Below, in pieces: positions 9,368 through 20,038 of a stretch of 64,000 bases of DNA. The translations under genes were made by a program, and so were the position numbers. How positions within the stretch are numbered: position 1 is the first letter of the stretch; every line of letters starts with the position of its first letter. The stretch comes from Planococcus sp. PAMC 21323 (GTDB taxonomy: Bacteria; Bacillota; Bacilli; Bacillales_A; Planococcaceae): the NCBI RefSeq assembly GCF_000785555.1, contig NZ_CP009129.1, forward strand, positions 930,001-994,000. The letters are read 5' to 3'. The notes beneath the pieces were generated by a model. It searched no databases and had not been told where the DNA came from. It was given only the letters and a program-made list of their open reading frames with translations.

Positions 9368-10552
9368 ATGCAGCAGAAAATGACCATGAAAGATTTGGAT
9401 TTAAAAGGGAAACGTGTATTTTGCCGTGTAGATTTTAACGTACCGATGTCAGAAGGCAAAGTAACGGACGATACAAGAATCCGTGCAGCTGTGCCAACGA
9501 TCGAATACTTAATCGAACAAGGTGCAAAAGTAATTTTAGCTAGCCATTTAGGTCGTCCAAAAGGCGAGGTCAATGAAGAAATGAGACTTGCTGCAACAGG
9601 CGTTCGTTTAGGCGAATTGTTACATAAAGAAGTGAAAAGCCTGGACGAATCAATTGGTGAAAAAGTCGAACAAGAAATTTCATCGATGCAAGAAGGCGAC
9701 ATTGTCTTGCTAGAAAATGTTCGTTTCCATGCAGGCGAAGAAAAAAATGACGAAGAACTTTCAAAAGCATTTGCATCGCTAGCAGATGTTTTCGTTAATG
9801 ACGCATTTGGTGCAGCTCACCGTGCTCATGCTTCGACAGCAGGCATTGCGAGTCATTTACCGTCCGTGTCAGGCTTATTGCTCGAAAAAGAGTTGGATGT
9901 TTTAGGCAAAGCGCTATCTCAGCCTGATCGTCCGTTTACGGCAATTATCGGTGGCGCGAAAGTAAAAGACAAAATTGGTGTCATTGATCATTTGTTAGAC
10001 AAAGTGGATAATTTAATCATTGGCGGAGGGTTATCATATACGTTTATCAAAGCGCAAGGCTATGAAATCGGGAACTCTCTTGTTGAAGAAGACAAATTAG
10101 ACTTGGCGAACTCGTTTATCGAAAAAGCAAAACAAAAAGGCGTTAAGTTTTATTTGCCAGTAGATGCAACAGTCGCTAATGAATTTTCTAAAGACGCTGA
10201 AACGAAAAGTGTGAAAATTACTGAAATTCCAGCTGACTGGATGGGCTTAGATATTGGACCTGAAACGGCAGCGATATACGCGGATGTTATTAAAAATTCG
10301 AAATTGATTATTTGGAATGGGCCAATGGGCGTTTTTGAAATGCCAGCATTCGAAAATGGAACAAAATCTGTTGCACAAGCAATGGCTGAAACTTCAGGTT
10401 ATACAGTTATCGGTGGAGGAGATTCCGCAGCAGCTGTTGAAAAATTCGATGTAGCTGAGAAAATGGACCATATCTCTACAGGCGGTGGCGCTTCACTAGA
10501 GTTTATGGAAGGCAAGGATTTACCTGGAGTTAGTGCATTAACCGATAAATAA
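9368..10552 (+). CDS. pgk: Phosphoglycerate kinase
   Basis: This 394-residue enzyme transfers phosphate between 1,3-bisphosphoglycerate and ADP. The N-terminal RVDFNVPM motif and the substrate-binding HLGRPKG motif are in place. The C-terminal [12 protein letters not shown] nucleotide loop and [10 protein letters not shown] are conserved. AGGAGG precedes the ATG. It is second in the glycolytic series, 25 bp upstream of the tpiA ATG. Confidence 0.98.
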   Translation: MQQKMTMKDLDLKGKRVFCRVDFNVPMSEGKVTDDTRIRAAVPTIEYLIEQGAKVILASHLGRPKGEVNEEMRLAATGVRLGELLHKEVKSLDESIGEKVEQEISSMQEGDIVLLENVRFHAGEEKNDEELSKAFASLADVFVNDAFGAAHRAHASTAGIASHLPSVSGLLLEKELDVLGKALSQPDRPFTAIIGGAKVKDKIGVIDHLLDKVDNLIIGGGLSYTFIKAQGYEIGNSLVEEDKLDLANSFIEKAKQKGVKFYLPVDATVANEFSKDAETKSVKITEIPADWMGLDIGPETAAIYADVIKNSKLIIWNGPMGVFEMPAFENGTKSVAQAMAETSGYTVIGGGDSAAAVEKFDVAEKMDHISTGGGASLEFMEGKDLPGVSALTDK

Positions 10553-10576
10553 GATCAATTGAAAAGGAGTGCTTTT

Positions 10577-11338
10577 ATGAGAAAACCAATTATTGCAGGA
10601 AACTGGAAAATGTATAAAACAGCAGCGGAGGCAAAACAATTTGTCGAAGAAGTAAACGGCTTAGTGCCAAGTTCGGAAAAACTGGATGCCGTTATTTGCG
10701 CACCAGCATTATTCTTGTCACAACTTGTTATTTCTTCAGAAGATAGCGCACTTCAAATTGGCGCCCAAACCATGTCTGAACAAGACGAGGGTGCTTTTAC
10801 AGGCGAAATCAGCCCCGTTCAATTAACGGATATTGGTGTTAAATACGTTATTATTGGTCACTCAGAACGCCGTCAATATTTCAATGAAACGGACGAATCG
10901 GTAAATCTGAAAGTTAAAGCTGCTTTTGCTCACGGTTTAGTTCCAATCTTATGTGTTGGTGAAACACTTGAGCACCGTGAAAATGGTGAAACTGGATCGA
11001 TCGTTGAAGCTCAAGTAGAAAAAGGCATCTCTGGATTATCTGAAGAGCAAATTACGCAATTAGTCATTGCTTACGAGCCTATTTGGGCAATTGGTACAGG
11101 TAAAACAGCTACTGCTGAAGATGCAAATGAAGTTTGTGGAATTGTCCGCAAAAAAGTTGCTTCATTATATCAAGCTGAAACAGCTGACAAAATGCGCATC
11201 CAATACGGCGGTAGTGTTAAACCTGCAAATGTTGATGAATTGATGGGTATGGAGCATATTGATGGAGCATTAGTTGGCGGAGCTAGCTTAGAAGTCGAAT
11301 CATTTGTTAAGTTGTTGGAGGCTGGTTCAAATGCGTAA
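10577..11338 (+). CDS. tpiA: Triosephosphate isomerase
   Basis: This 253-residue TIM-barrel enzyme interconverts dihydroxyacetone phosphate and glyceraldehyde-3-phosphate. The N-terminal AGNWKMYK, the catalytic His in GHSERR, the catalytic Glu in [13 protein letters not shown] and the phosphate-binding GGSVKPAN are all present. The ATG at 10577 is chosen because AAAGGAG sits just upstream and it gives the family N-terminus; the in-frame TTG at 10559 is too early. The last 8 bp overlap gpmI. Confidence 0.97.
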   Translation: MRKPIIAGNWKMYKTAAEAKQFVEEVNGLVPSSEKLDAVICAPALFLSQLVISSEDSALQIGAQTMSEQDEGAFTGEISPVQLTDIGVKYVIIGHSERRQYFNETDESVNLKVKAAFAHGLVPILCVGETLEHRENGETGSIVEAQVEKGISGLSEEQITQLVIAYEPIWAIGTGKTATAEDANEVCGIVRKKVASLYQAETADKMRIQYGGSVKPANVDELMGMEHIDGALVGGASLEVESFVKLLEAGSNA

Positions 11339-12866
11339 AACCGAACATCCAGCGGCGCTCATCATTTTAGATGGATTTGGTTGTCGTGAAGAAACTTTCG
11401 GTAATGCAGTTGCACAAGCAAAAAAACCAAATTTCGATCGACTATGGGAAAAGTACCCTCACGGCATGCTGACAGCTTCAGGTGAAGCTGTCGGATTGCC
11501 GGATGGTCAAATGGGCAACTCAGAAGTGGGTCATTTGAATATTGGTGCTGGACGCGTAGTTTATCAAAATCTAACGCGCATTAACAAGGCGATTCGAGAA
11601 GGCGATTTCTTCGAAAATCCTGCATTTCTTGAAGCAATTTCAAATGCCAAAAATGGTGGGAAAGCACTTCATATTTTAGGGTTATTATCAGATGGTGGCG
11701 TACACAGTCATTACTCACATCTTTTCGCTTTATTGAAACTTGCAAAACAACAGGGATTAACAGAAGTATATGTACATGGATTTCTTGACGGTCGAGACGT
11801 AGGACCAAAATCTGCACTTGCATATGTCGAGGAAACAGAAAAACAAATGAAAGAAATTGGTGTCGGGAAATTTGCTTCTATTAGTGGACGATATTACGCA
11901 ATGGACCGTGACAAGCGCTGGGAACGTGTAGAATTAGCGTATCGAGTGTTAGTTGATGGAGTTGGCAAAACTGCAGACTCGGCAAAAGCAGGCATTATGT
12001 CTTCATATGAAGAAGACGATGTTGTAGATGAGTTTGTTTTACCATTTGCGATTGAAGAAGATGGTAAACCAGTTGCAACAATCGATTCTGGAGATTCGTT
12101 AGTGTTTTTTAACTTCCGTCCAGATCGTTCGATTCAAATGACATCAGCGTTAATTCGAGAAGATTTTGATGGATTTTCATTAAGCAATAAACACCCAAAA
12201 AACTTGAGTTATATTACATTTACTTCTTATAGCGAAGAGTTACCAACGCGTGTTGCATTCAATACATTAAACCTAGAAAACACAATAGGTGAAGTTTTAT
12301 CTACGAATGGCTTAACTCAGCTACGCATCGCAGAAACTGAAAAATACCCGCATGTTACATTCTTTATGAGTGGCGGTCGTGAAGAAGTCTTTCCTGGAGA
12401 AGATCGAATTTTGGTCGCTTCTCCGAAAGTCGCAACTTACGACTTACAGCCAGAAATGAGTGCTTATGAAGTAACCGATCGTTTGGTAGAACAAATTGAA
12501 GCTGGCGCACACGATGCGATCATCTTGAATTTTGCAAATCCAGATATGGTTGGTCACAGTGGCATGCTCGAACCAACGATCCGTGCGATCGAAGTAGTAG
12601 ACGAATGTCTAGGACGTATCGTAGATGCATTGCACGCTCAAGGCGGCTCAGCACTTATTACTGCTGACCACGGCAATGCGGATGAAGTTCGTACTCTAGA
12701 AGGGTTACCAATGACTGCACATACGACCAATCAAGTACCTGTAATTTTGACGAAATCAGGTCAAGAACTTCGCGAAGGCGGTATTCTTGCCGACTTAGCA
12801 CCGACCATTTTAAAAATGCTAGACGTTAAACAACCGGTTGAAATGACCGGAAAACCATTATACTAA
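11331..12866 (+). CDS. gpmI: 2,3-bisphosphoglycerate-independent phosphoglycerate mutase
   Basis: This 511-residue manganese-dependent enzyme converts 3- to 2-phosphoglycerate. The catalytic Ser in MGNSEVGH (residue 64) and the alkaline-phosphatase-superfamily metal sites DGFG and ADHGNADE are visible. The ATG at 11331 lies in the end of tpiA with GGAGG (inside tpiA) upstream, so the two are translationally coupled. Length matches the usual 510-515 residues. Confidence 0.97.
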   Translation: MRKTEHPAALIILDGFGCREETFGNAVAQAKKPNFDRLWEKYPHGMLTASGEAVGLPDGQMGNSEVGHLNIGAGRVVYQNLTRINKAIREGDFFENPAFLEAISNAKNGGKALHILGLLSDGGVHSHYSHLFALLKLAKQQGLTEVYVHGFLDGRDVGPKSALAYVEETEKQMKEIGVGKFASISGRYYAMDRDKRWERVELAYRVLVDGVGKTADSAKAGIMSSYEEDDVVDEFVLPFAIEEDGKPVATIDSGDSLVFFNFRPDRSIQMTSALIREDFDGFSLSNKHPKNLSYITFTSYSEELPTRVAFNTLNLENTIGEVLSTNGLTQLRIAETEKYPHVTFFMSGGREEVFPGEDRILVASPKVATYDLQPEMSAYEVTDRLVEQIEAGAHDAIILNFANPDMVGHSGMLEPTIRAIEVVDECLGRIVDALHAQGGSALITADHGNADEVRTLEGLPMTAHTTNQVPVILTKSGQELREGGILADLAPTILKMLDVKQPVEMTGKPLY

Positions 12867-12881
12867 AGGGAGCTGTTTTAA

Positions 12882-14177
<1,296 letters not shown>

Positions 14178-14196
14178 TACGGTATTAGTAGATGTT

Positions 14197-14235
14197 GATA
14201 TGGAGTAAAATTGCTCTGCTAATTTACTCCATATC
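14197..14235 (+). terminator. Hairpin after eno
   Basis: A perfect 13-bp stem (14197-14209 with 14223-14235) has a 13-nt loop but only a weak T-rich tail; it may protect the 3' end or pause polymerase. Confidence 0.6.
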
Positions 14236-14264
14236 CTAACTTGTTTATAAGATATAGATTTAAT

Positions 14265-14296
14265 GAAATAGAAGGCATTTGCCTTCTATTTTCTAT
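14265..14296 (+). terminator. Intrinsic terminator after eno
   Basis: An 11-bp stem AATAGAAGGCA / TGCCTTCTATT with a 2-nt nominal loop is followed by a T-rich TTCTATT tail. Confidence 0.7.
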
Positions 14297-14301
14297 TGCT
14301 A

Positions 14302-14330
14302 TTGTCACCGGTCACAATTTTTGGTAAACT
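14302..14330 (+). promoter_or_regulatory. Promoter of secG
   Basis: The -35 TTGTCA (14302-14307) and -10 TAAACT (14325-14330) have a 17-bp spacer. Confidence 0.6.
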
Positions 14331-14369
14331 TAATTTTGTTGTGAACGTTCGTTTCAGGAGGTGGAATTT

Positions 14370-14597
14370 ATGCATACGTTGTTAATGACATTACTCGTCA
14401 TCGTATCGCTCGCATTAATCGTAGTCGTTTTGTTACAATCTGGTAAAAGTGCAGGTCTTTCAGGAGCCATCTCCGGTGGAGCAGAGCAACTTTTCGGTAA
14501 GCAAAAAGCTCGTGGCTTGGACTTAGTCTTACACCGAGTAACGATTGTACTTGCTGCCTTATTCTTTATTCTGGCTATTGCCGTAACGAAAGTTTAA
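14370..14597 (+). CDS. secG: Preprotein translocase subunit SecG
   Basis: This 75-residue membrane protein has two transmembrane segments (about residues 3-22 and 52-72) joined by a Gly/Ser-rich loop with [19 protein letters not shown], the SecG signature. It is the small auxiliary subunit of the SecYEG channel. The ATG at 14370 follows an AGGAGGTGG site. The order secG-est-rnr-smpB-ssrA matches Bacillus. Confidence 0.95.
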   Translation: MHTLLMTLLVIVSLALIVVVLLQSGKSAGLSGAISGGAEQLFGKQKARGLDLVLHRVTIVLAALFFILAIAVTKV

Positions 14598-14610
14598 TGT
14601 AGATGATTAA

Positions 14611-14645
14611 ATCGCCTGACCATACATGGTTAGGCGTTTTCTTTT
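14611..14645 (+). terminator. Terminator after secG
   Basis: A CGCCTGACCA / TGGTTAGGCG stem (one G-U pair) with a 4-nt loop is followed by TTTTCTTTT. Confidence 0.82.
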
Positions 14646-14668
14646 AGTATTAGAATGGAGGAGTTTTC

Positions 14669-15415
14669 ATGCGAGTTTCGCAACCAAAACCATTTTTCTT
14701 TAAAAAAGGCCCACGGGCAGTAATACTTTTACATGGATTCACAGGAAATTCAGCAGATGTTCGGATGTTGGGACGTTTTCTTGAAACAAATGGATATACA
14801 AGTATAGCGCCACATTATGCGGGGCATGGAGTGGCACCAGAAGAGCTGGTTGATACAGGCCCAGTTGATTGGTGGAAAGACGTAGAGCAAGCATATGACA
14901 CGTTAATAGAAGAAGGTTACACTGAAATTGCGGTAGCTGGTCTGTCGCTAGGCGGCGTATTTAGCTTAAAATTAGGGTATACAAAGCCTATCAAGGGAAT
15001 TGTTTCAATGTGTGCACCGATGAATATGAAATCCACAGATTTAATGTATCAAGGTGTATTGAAATATGCGCGTGATTATAAGAACTATGAAGGAAAAAGC
15101 GATGAGCTTATCGAAAAAGAATTAGAGGCTTTTCAAGAAAAACCGATGGAATCATTAGCTGATTTGCGTGACTTAGTTGCAGACGTAAAAGAGCACGTGG
15201 ATCATATCTATGCGCCTTTGTTCGTTGTTCAAGGTAGACTAGATACAGTTATTGATCTAGATTCGGCTAATATCATTTATGACAACTCGGAATCGACCGA
15301 TAAACAAATCAAATGGTATGAAAATTCAGGGCATGTTATTACACTTGATAAAGAAAAAAAGCAATTGCACGAAGACATATTCACATTTCTAGAATCATTA
15401 GATTGGAGTGTGTGA
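14669..15415 (+). CDS. Carboxylesterase (Est30-like alpha/beta hydrolase)
   Basis: This 248-residue cytoplasmic esterase has the catalytic triad S93 (GLSLGG), D192 (GRLDTVI) and H222 (SGHVI), plus an LLHGFTGN oxyanion-hole motif near residue 20. Size and motif spacing match Geobacillus Est30-type enzymes, which hydrolyse short- to medium-chain esters. The physiological substrate is unknown. It lies 24 bp upstream of rnr with its own AGGAG site and is probably co-transcribed with it. Confidence 0.92.
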   Translation: MRVSQPKPFFFKKGPRAVILLHGFTGNSADVRMLGRFLETNGYTSIAPHYAGHGVAPEELVDTGPVDWWKDVEQAYDTLIEEGYTEIAVAGLSLGGVFSLKLGYTKPIKGIVSMCAPMNMKSTDLMYQGVLKYARDYKNYEGKSDELIEKELEAFQEKPMESLADLRDLVADVKEHVDHIYAPLFVVQGRLDTVIDLDSANIIYDNSESTDKQIKWYENSGHVITLDKEKKQLHEDIFTFLESLDWSV

Positions 15416-15439
15416 GCTGTCATAAAGGAGGAGTTAGAT

Positions 15440-17764
15440 TTGGGGAATCCCGAAAAATCATTAGAACAGCGCTTAATCGCTTTTATGCGTGAAGAGGCTT
15501 ATAAGCCGCTAACTGTACAAGAAATAGAAGAACAATTCGGTTTTGAAGATGCAGATGAGTTTACAGAATTAGTGAAGACATTAGTGAGATTAGAAGAATC
15601 AGGTACTCTAATCCGTTCAAGATCAAACCGTTATGGAGTACCAGAACGAATGAATTTAATGCGCGGAAAATTCATTGGACATCCAAAAGGCTTTGGATTT
15701 GTTGCACCTGAAGAAGCAGGATTAGACGATGTATTTATCCCACCAACCGAAGTTAATAGCGCAATCAATGGAGATACCGTGTTAATCCGTATTTCTGAAG
15801 GGTCTTCAGGTGATCGTCGTGAAGGTGCCATTATCCGGATTATTGAACGCGGAACGACTAAAGCAGTTGGAACGTTCCAAGAAAATAAAGGCTTTGGATT
15901 TGTCGTAACAGATGACAAAAAAATGAACATGGACATCTTTATCGCAAAAGACGATACGTTAGGCGCTGTAGATGGACATAAAGTTGTTGTAGAGATTACA
16001 GGATGGCCAGAAGGTAGAATGTCTGCGACAGGTATGGTAACGCAAATTCTTGGACACAAAAATGATCCAGGTGTCGATATCCTTTCTATTATCCATAAGT
16101 ATGGGATTGAAACAGAGTTTCCACCAGATGTTCTAGACCAAGCAAATAATGTGCCGGACGAAATCGATCCAGCAGATTTAAACGACCGTCGCGATTTACG
16201 CAACGAACAAATTGTGACGATCGATGGAGCTGACGCTAAAGATTTAGATGATGCGGTACAAGTCGTAAAGTACGAAGATGGTTCATACAAACTAGGCGTA
16301 CACATTGCTGACGTTAGTCATTATATGACTGAAGGATCTGCAATGGATCGTGAAGCATATGACCGTGCGACAAGTATTTATTTGACAGATCGTGTAATTC
16401 CGATGATTCCACATCGTTTGTCGAACGGGATTTGTTCATTAAATCCACAAGTAGACCGTTTAACACTATCATGTGAAATGATTTTCAATGACCAAGGTGA
16501 AGTGCAATCACATGATATTTTCCAAAGTGTCATTAACACATCAGCTCGTATGACATATACGGACGTATATGAAATTTTAGAGCAAGACAATCAAGAACTA
16601 AAAGAGCAATATCGTGAACTCGTGCCGATGTTCGAATTGATGAAAGAATTAGCAGAAGTGCTTCGCACAAAACGGATGCGTCGTGGAGCTATTGATTTTG
16701 ACTTTAAAGAGTCAAAAGTATTAGTCGACGAAAATGGTTACCCAGTAGACGTGGTCATTCGTGAACGTACAGTTGCTGAACGATTAATCGAGGAATTTAT
16801 GCTAGCAGCCAATGAAACGGTAGCCGAGCGTTTTCACAACATGGAAGTACCAGCAATTTACCGAATTCACGAAGATCCAAAACCAGAAAAATTACAACGC
16901 TTTTTTGAATTTGTAACGAACTTTGGAATTGTCGTAAAAGGATCTGGCACTAAGATTCACCCGCGAGCTTTGCAAGAAATCGTTGAATCGATTGCTGGAA
17001 CACCAGAAGAACCTGTTGTTTCCACAATGATGTTACGTTCAATGCAACAAGCGAAATACTCAGCAGAGAGTTTAGGTCATTTTGGCTTATCAACTGAGTT
17101 TTATACGCATTTTACATCACCGATTCGTCGCTATCCCGATTTAATCGTGCATCGCTTGATTCGCACCTATTTAATCGAAAAAGACTTATCGAAGAAAACA
17201 ATTGCTTATTGGGATGCCAATATGGATGATATTGCAACGCATACATCAGAACGAGAACGCCGTGCAGTAGAAGCCGAGCGCGATACGGATGCGTTGAAGA
17301 AATCTCAATACATGGCTGATAAAATCGGCGAACAATTCACAGGAATTATATCTTCAGTGACGAATTTCGGTTTGTTTATTGAGCTGCCGAATACGATTGA
17401 AGGTTTGGTTCACGTGTCTAATATGACAGATGATTATTATCGCTTTGACGATCGTAGCATGATGATGATTGGAGAGCGAACAAATCGTCAATTCCGCATT
17501 GGTGACGAGATTGAAATTAAAGTCATCGGTGTCAAACCAGAAGAATCATCGATTGATTTTGAAATTGTTGGCATGGTGCAAACACCTCGCAGAACGAGAA
17601 AAGATCAGCCGAAAGTAATTCGTGCCAATAAAAAAGATGGCGCTGGAAAACCAGGACGTGATGGGAAAAAACCAGAAAGCGGCGGACCTACACGTAAACC
17701 AAAAAACAAAAAGAAAAAGTTTTACGAAAATGTAGCAAAACAAGGACGTAATAAGAAAAAATAA
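15440..17764 (+). CDS. rnr: Ribonuclease R
   Basis: This 774-residue 3'-5' exoribonuclease degrades structured RNA. From the N-terminus it shows a winged helix (about 10-65), two cold-shock domains (about 75-225, each with GFGFV), an RNB catalytic domain starting near residue 260 ([12 protein letters not shown] holds the metal-binding aspartates), an S1 domain (about 630-710) and a Lys/Arg-rich tail. The start is a TTG after GGAGGAG. Neighbouring smpB and ssrA fit the known partnership of RNase R with trans-translation. Confidence 0.97.
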   Translation: MGNPEKSLEQRLIAFMREEAYKPLTVQEIEEQFGFEDADEFTELVKTLVRLEESGTLIRSRSNRYGVPERMNLMRGKFIGHPKGFGFVAPEEAGLDDVFIPPTEVNSAINGDTVLIRISEGSSGDRREGAIIRIIERGTTKAVGTFQENKGFGFVVTDDKKMNMDIFIAKDDTLGAVDGHKVVVEITGWPEGRMSATGMVTQILGHKNDPGVDILSIIHKYGIETEFPPDVLDQANNVPDEIDPADLNDRRDLRNEQIVTIDGADAKDLDDAVQVVKYEDGSYKLGVHIADVSHYMTEGSAMDREAYDRATSIYLTDRVIPMIPHRLSNGICSLNPQVDRLTLSCEMIFNDQGEVQSHDIFQSVINTSARMTYTDVYEILEQDNQELKEQYRELVPMFELMKELAEVLRTKRMRRGAIDFDFKESKVLVDENGYPVDVVIRERTVAERLIEEFMLAANETVAERFHNMEVPAIYRIHEDPKPEKLQRFFEFVTNFGIVVKGSGTKIHPRALQEIVESIAGTPEEPVVSTMMLRSMQQAKYSAESLGHFGLSTEFYTHFTSPIRRYPDLIVHRLIRTYLIEKDLSKKTIAYWDANMDDIATHTSERERRAVEAERDTDALKKSQYMADKIGEQFTGIISSVTNFGLFIELPNTIEGLVHVSNMTDDYYRFDDRSMMMIGERTNRQFRIGDEIEIKVIGVKPEESSIDFEIVGMVQTPRRTRKDQPKVIRANKKDGAGKPGRDGKKPESGGPTRKPKNKKKKFYENVAKQGRNKKK

Positions 17765-17765
17765 T

Positions 17766-17790
17766 AAAGCGGCTCTGGAGCCGCTTTTTG
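17766..17790 (+). terminator. Terminator after rnr
   Basis: An AGCGGCT / AGCCGCT stem with CTGG loop is followed by TTTTT. Confidence 0.85.
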
Positions 17791-17812
17791 AATCTAGTTG
17801 AGGTGAAACCAC

Positions 17813-18277
17813 ATGGCCAAAGGAGAAGGCAAAGTAATTGCCCAAAACAAGAAAGCCGGTTTCGATTTCTTTATTGAAGAAACAATCGAAGCGGGTATCG
17901 TCTTGCAGGGAACCGAGATTAAGTCAGCACGAAACGGTAAAGTTCAATTAAAAGATTCGTTTGTTCGAATTCGTAACGGCGAAGCTTGGATTTCAAATAT
18001 GCACATCAGTCCTTATGACCAAGGCAACCAGTTTAACCACGACCCAACACGGTCGCGCAAATTGTTGCTCCACAAAAAGCAAATTGCGAATTTGCTGGCA
18101 CATTCAAAAGTGCAAGGATCCGCGATTATTCCACTGAAAATGTATTTGAAAGACGGCTTTGCGAAAGTCTTGCTCGGTGTTGGTAAGGGGAAGAAAAACT
18201 ACGACAAACGAGAAGATTTGAAGAAAAAAGACGCAAAACGAGAAATTGACCGTGCGATGAAAGAACGTAACCGCTAA
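17813..18277 (+). CDS. smpB: SsrA-binding protein SmpB
   Basis: This 154-residue protein binds tmRNA and brings it to stalled ribosomes. The [19 protein letters not shown] signature near residues 30-48 and the basic C-terminal tail (RDLKKK-like, ending with [12 protein letters not shown]) that inserts in the mRNA channel are present. It is 84 bp upstream of the tmRNA gene, which has its own promoter. Confidence 0.97.
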   Translation: MAKGEGKVIAQNKKAGFDFFIEETIEAGIVLQGTEIKSARNGKVQLKDSFVRIRNGEAWISNMHISPYDQGNQFNHDPTRSRKLLLHKKQIANLLAHSKVQGSAIIPLKMYLKDGFAKVLLGVGKGKKNYDKREDLKKKDAKREIDRAMKERNR

Positions 18278-18280
18278 GAC

Positions 18281-18309
18281 TTGATGTCTGACCATTGGTA
18301 CTTTATAAT
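18281..18309 (+). promoter_or_regulatory. Promoter of ssrA
   Basis: The -35 TTGATG (18281-18286) and -10 TATAAT (18304-18309) have a 17-bp spacer; the mature tmRNA begins about 50 nt downstream, leaving a leader to be processed. Confidence 0.8.
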
Positions 18310-18361
18310 AGGTTTATAGCACATGAAGCTGTTTATACATCTTCCGTGTCTCTTTTAATGA

Positions 18362-18712
18362 GGGGACGTTACGGATTCGACAGGGATGATCTGGGCTTGA
18401 GTTGCGCGTCGGAGGGTCGTCTTCGTCACAAACGCATTTATAACAACTGGCAAAACAAACCAAAACCTAGCATTCGCAGCGTAAGCTCGGATCTGCTTTA
18501 TCTATCCATCGCCCATGTGGCTGGGTAAAGCTCAACTTTAGTGGGATACACCGTTTGCTACCATCTGAGGCAACCGGGAGAGATTCTCAGATTAGTGCCC
18601 AGGACGCCTGCTTATCGGCAGAATGGCGCATGAAACCTTAATAGATGAGCTACACGCGTAGATGCTTAAGTAGCGGAGTTTCTGGACGCGGGTTCGACTC
18701 CCGCCGTCTCCA
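18362..18712 (+). ncRNA. ssrA: Transfer-messenger RNA
   Basis: This 351-nt tmRNA rescues stalled ribosomes and tags the nascent peptide. The 5' end GGGGACGTTACGGATTCGAC and the 3' TTCGACTCCCGCCGTCTCCA form the tRNA-Ala-like acceptor: GGGGACG (18362-18368) pairs with CGTCTCC (18705-18711), with A18712 as the discriminator. CCA is not encoded. The tag frame starts at GGC 18449 and ends with TAA at 18482-18484, giving GKTNQNLAFAA after the tRNA-borne Ala. The last 64 nt recur in decayed form at 19474-19537, marking an old integration event. Confidence 0.96.
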
Positions 18713-18722
18713 TAGTGAGATA
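18649..18722 (+). repeat. Left att-like repeat (3' end of functional ssrA)
   Basis: This 74-nt segment covers the 3' end of tmRNA plus 10 nt. It is 67/74 identical to 19474-19547, with no gaps. In tmRNA-targeting integrative elements the element carries a copy of the gene end that restores the gene, so this copy would be the element-derived junction. Confidence 0.8.
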
Positions 18723-18830
18723 GCTGCTAAAGGCAGTGGTATTAAGTTTTAAGAAGTTAGGGATAGTAATGGGGAGTTAAACTAAGGTGAAAACTCCCTA
18801 TTAAATTCCCTCGTGAATTCGTTTCAAATG

Positions 18831-18863
18831 ACCTTCTAATTTAGTTGAATTAGGAGGTTTTTG
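18831..18863 (+). terminator. Terminator-like hairpin in the relic region
   Basis: ACCTTCTAATT (18831-18841) pairs with AATTAGGAGGT (18848-18858, one G-U pair) and is followed by TTTTTG. It could end ssrA transcription now that the original terminator is displaced. The same AGGAGG is the apparent ribosome site of the next short ORF. Confidence 0.6.
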
Positions 18864-18864
18864 T

Positions 18865-18990
18865 ATGGGTAGAAAACATGGTGTTTTCTCCATTTCATCA
18901 GAAGAAGTTGATATTTTTACAAAGAAGAATAAAAACGAGAGAACCGATACTATTATTTTCTCTTTATACGTAAGGTTAGCAAGAATCTAA
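18865..18990 (+). CDS. Short hypothetical ORF in the ssrA relic region
   Basis: This 41-residue ORF has AGGAGG at ideal spacing before its ATG, but that site lies in a terminator-like stem. The peptide begins MGRKHGVFSISSEEVDIF and ends abruptly after a possible amphipathic helix (SLYVRLARI). I do not recognise it. It may be a real small gene or the N-terminal remnant of a longer gene of the decayed element. Confidence 0.35.
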   Translation: MGRKHGVFSISSEEVDIFTKKNKNERTDTIIFSLYVRLARI

Positions 18991-19071
18991 TAAGGCTTAC
19001 TTTAGTGAAATAAGGTATATTATATTTGTTGAATAGATTTTCTTTAGAGACAAGAAAAGTGGGTGGAAAAA
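18991..19071. other. AT-rich remnant sequence in the ssrA relic region
   Basis: No gene, RNA or repeat is recognised here. Together with 19222-19473 it makes up the non-coding part of the segment between the two tmRNA-tail copies. Confidence 0.5.
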
Positions 19072-19221
19072 GTGGGGAAATTCGGATTGGATAGCAAAGG
19101 ACAGGTAGCTGTGACAAAGTATCATGAAAAACACAAGCCTGCCAAATTTGATAAAAAGCAACAACTTGAAAAAATACGTGCTGAGTATTTGAAAAAAAAG
19201 CAAAAACAAACAGATAAATAA
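19072..19221 (+). CDS. Small basic hypothetical protein (49 aa) in the ssrA relic region
   Basis: A GTG-initiated ORF of 49 codons follows a GGGTGG ribosome-like site. The product is strongly basic and helical, starting GKFGLDSKGQVAVTKYHEKH and ending with a lysine/glutamine-rich tail. An in-frame GTG at 19063 is an alternative start. I do not recognise a family. It lies inside the segment bounded by the two tmRNA-tail copies and is the best candidate for a surviving cargo gene of the former element. Confidence 0.5.
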   Translation: MGKFGLDSKGQVAVTKYHEKHKPAKFDKKQQLEKIRAEYLKKKQKQTDK

Positions 19222-19473
19222 TATGAATGAAAATATAGGAAGACTAAAATCTCCTTATGTTTTTCTTATTCGAAACATATTTTTCAATCGAGGACAAATG
19301 TTGTTGACGCTTGATTTGTCTAGAAACTGACGGTTCTTTTTTAATTTTGAATAAGTTTGTTGATAGGTAATACTCCCTGGTAAGTAAAACAGTGAAATAA
19401 ATAAGTATGGAAATGCCTGAAATCTTTGTGGCTGTAAATCTCATTTGTTGAGGAATGAAAATTTCCTAAGTAA

Positions 19474-19547
19474 GCTTCACGTGTAGACGCTTAAGTAGCG
19501 GAGTTTCTAGACGAGGGTTCGACTCCCACCATCTCCATAGTGAGATA
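19474..19547 (+). repeat. Right att-like repeat: decayed second copy of the ssrA 3' end
   Basis: The segment matches 18649-18722 at 67 of 74 positions. Changes include CGTCTCC to CATCTCC and CCCGCCG to CCCACCA, which break acceptor and T-arm pairing, so this copy is no longer functional. It is followed by the strong terminator that would have belonged to the original ssrA gene. Confidence 0.82.
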
Positions 19548-19548
19548 A

Positions 19549-19587
19549 GAAACGCCAAAACCTTTACTGGTTTTGGCGTTTTTTGGT
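19549..19587 (+). terminator. Displaced ssrA terminator
   Basis: AAACGCCAAAACC pairs with GGTTTTGGCGTTT around a TTTACT loop and is followed by TTTTG. It lies immediately after the decayed tmRNA tail, where an ssrA terminator should be. Confidence 0.88.
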
Positions 19588-19694
19588 GTGTATAAGACCT
19601 TTTGATGTGCTTGTAGCCATAGATTTTAGCATTTATCGAACCTTTGTTGAACCTAAACGTCCTATTACCGTATGACTTTAAAAGAGGTGACAGT

Positions 19695-19895
19695 ATGGGC
19701 TTTTGGTATTTCTTGATGTTGTTAATAGGATTGGGTTTAACGATCACTGGACTATTCATAAAAAAGCGATTTCGACCATCATTTCGAATCGTATTAGCCC
19801 TTATAGGTATGCTTTTTATAGCACTTTCCCTATTCATGTTTTCACTAGGAAGCGCTGAAATTATTGCGGATTTATTTAATTTAAATAGATCTTAG
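19695..19895 (+). CDS. Small two-TM hypothetical membrane protein
   Basis: The ATG at 19695 follows GAGGTGAC and gives 66 residues. Two hydrophobic segments (about residues 2-18 and 30-50) are joined by a basic KKRFRPSF loop, so both ends probably face outward or the loop faces the cytoplasm. The family is not recognised. The reading frame extends upstream to 19644, but the ribosome site supports 19695. It is just outside the ssrA relic. Confidence 0.65.
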   Translation: MGFWYFLMLLIGLGLTITGLFIKKRFRPSFRIVLALIGMLFIALSLFMFSLGSAEIIADLFNLNRS

Positions 19896-19993
19896 ATTTT
19901 TAAAAAGTAAAATTACAAAAATGAAAAGTTCAATATTGACCGTAGAAAAGCAAATACAGACACCAAAATGGTTATTGTTTCTACAGCTGGACA

Positions 19994-20007
19994 GTTTGTG
20001 CTACAAT
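19994..20007 (+). promoter_or_regulatory. Extended -10 promoter of the SurA-N lipoprotein gene
   Basis: TGC-TACAAT (19999-20007) is an extended -10 element 31 bp upstream of the start codon; the -35 is weak. Confidence 0.45.
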
Positions 20008-20038
20008 TACCGACATTATGTTTGAAGGGAGAATACCC

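Noticed and set aside
18295..18528. Open reading frame over the start of ssrA
   Set aside because: It lies within the tmRNA and has no ribosome site; only the 11-codon tag is translated there.
19474..19547. A tRNA-like gene after the ssrA relic
   Set aside because: It has a T-arm and CTCC end but no D or anticodon arm, and acceptor pairing is broken; it is the decayed tmRNA tail.
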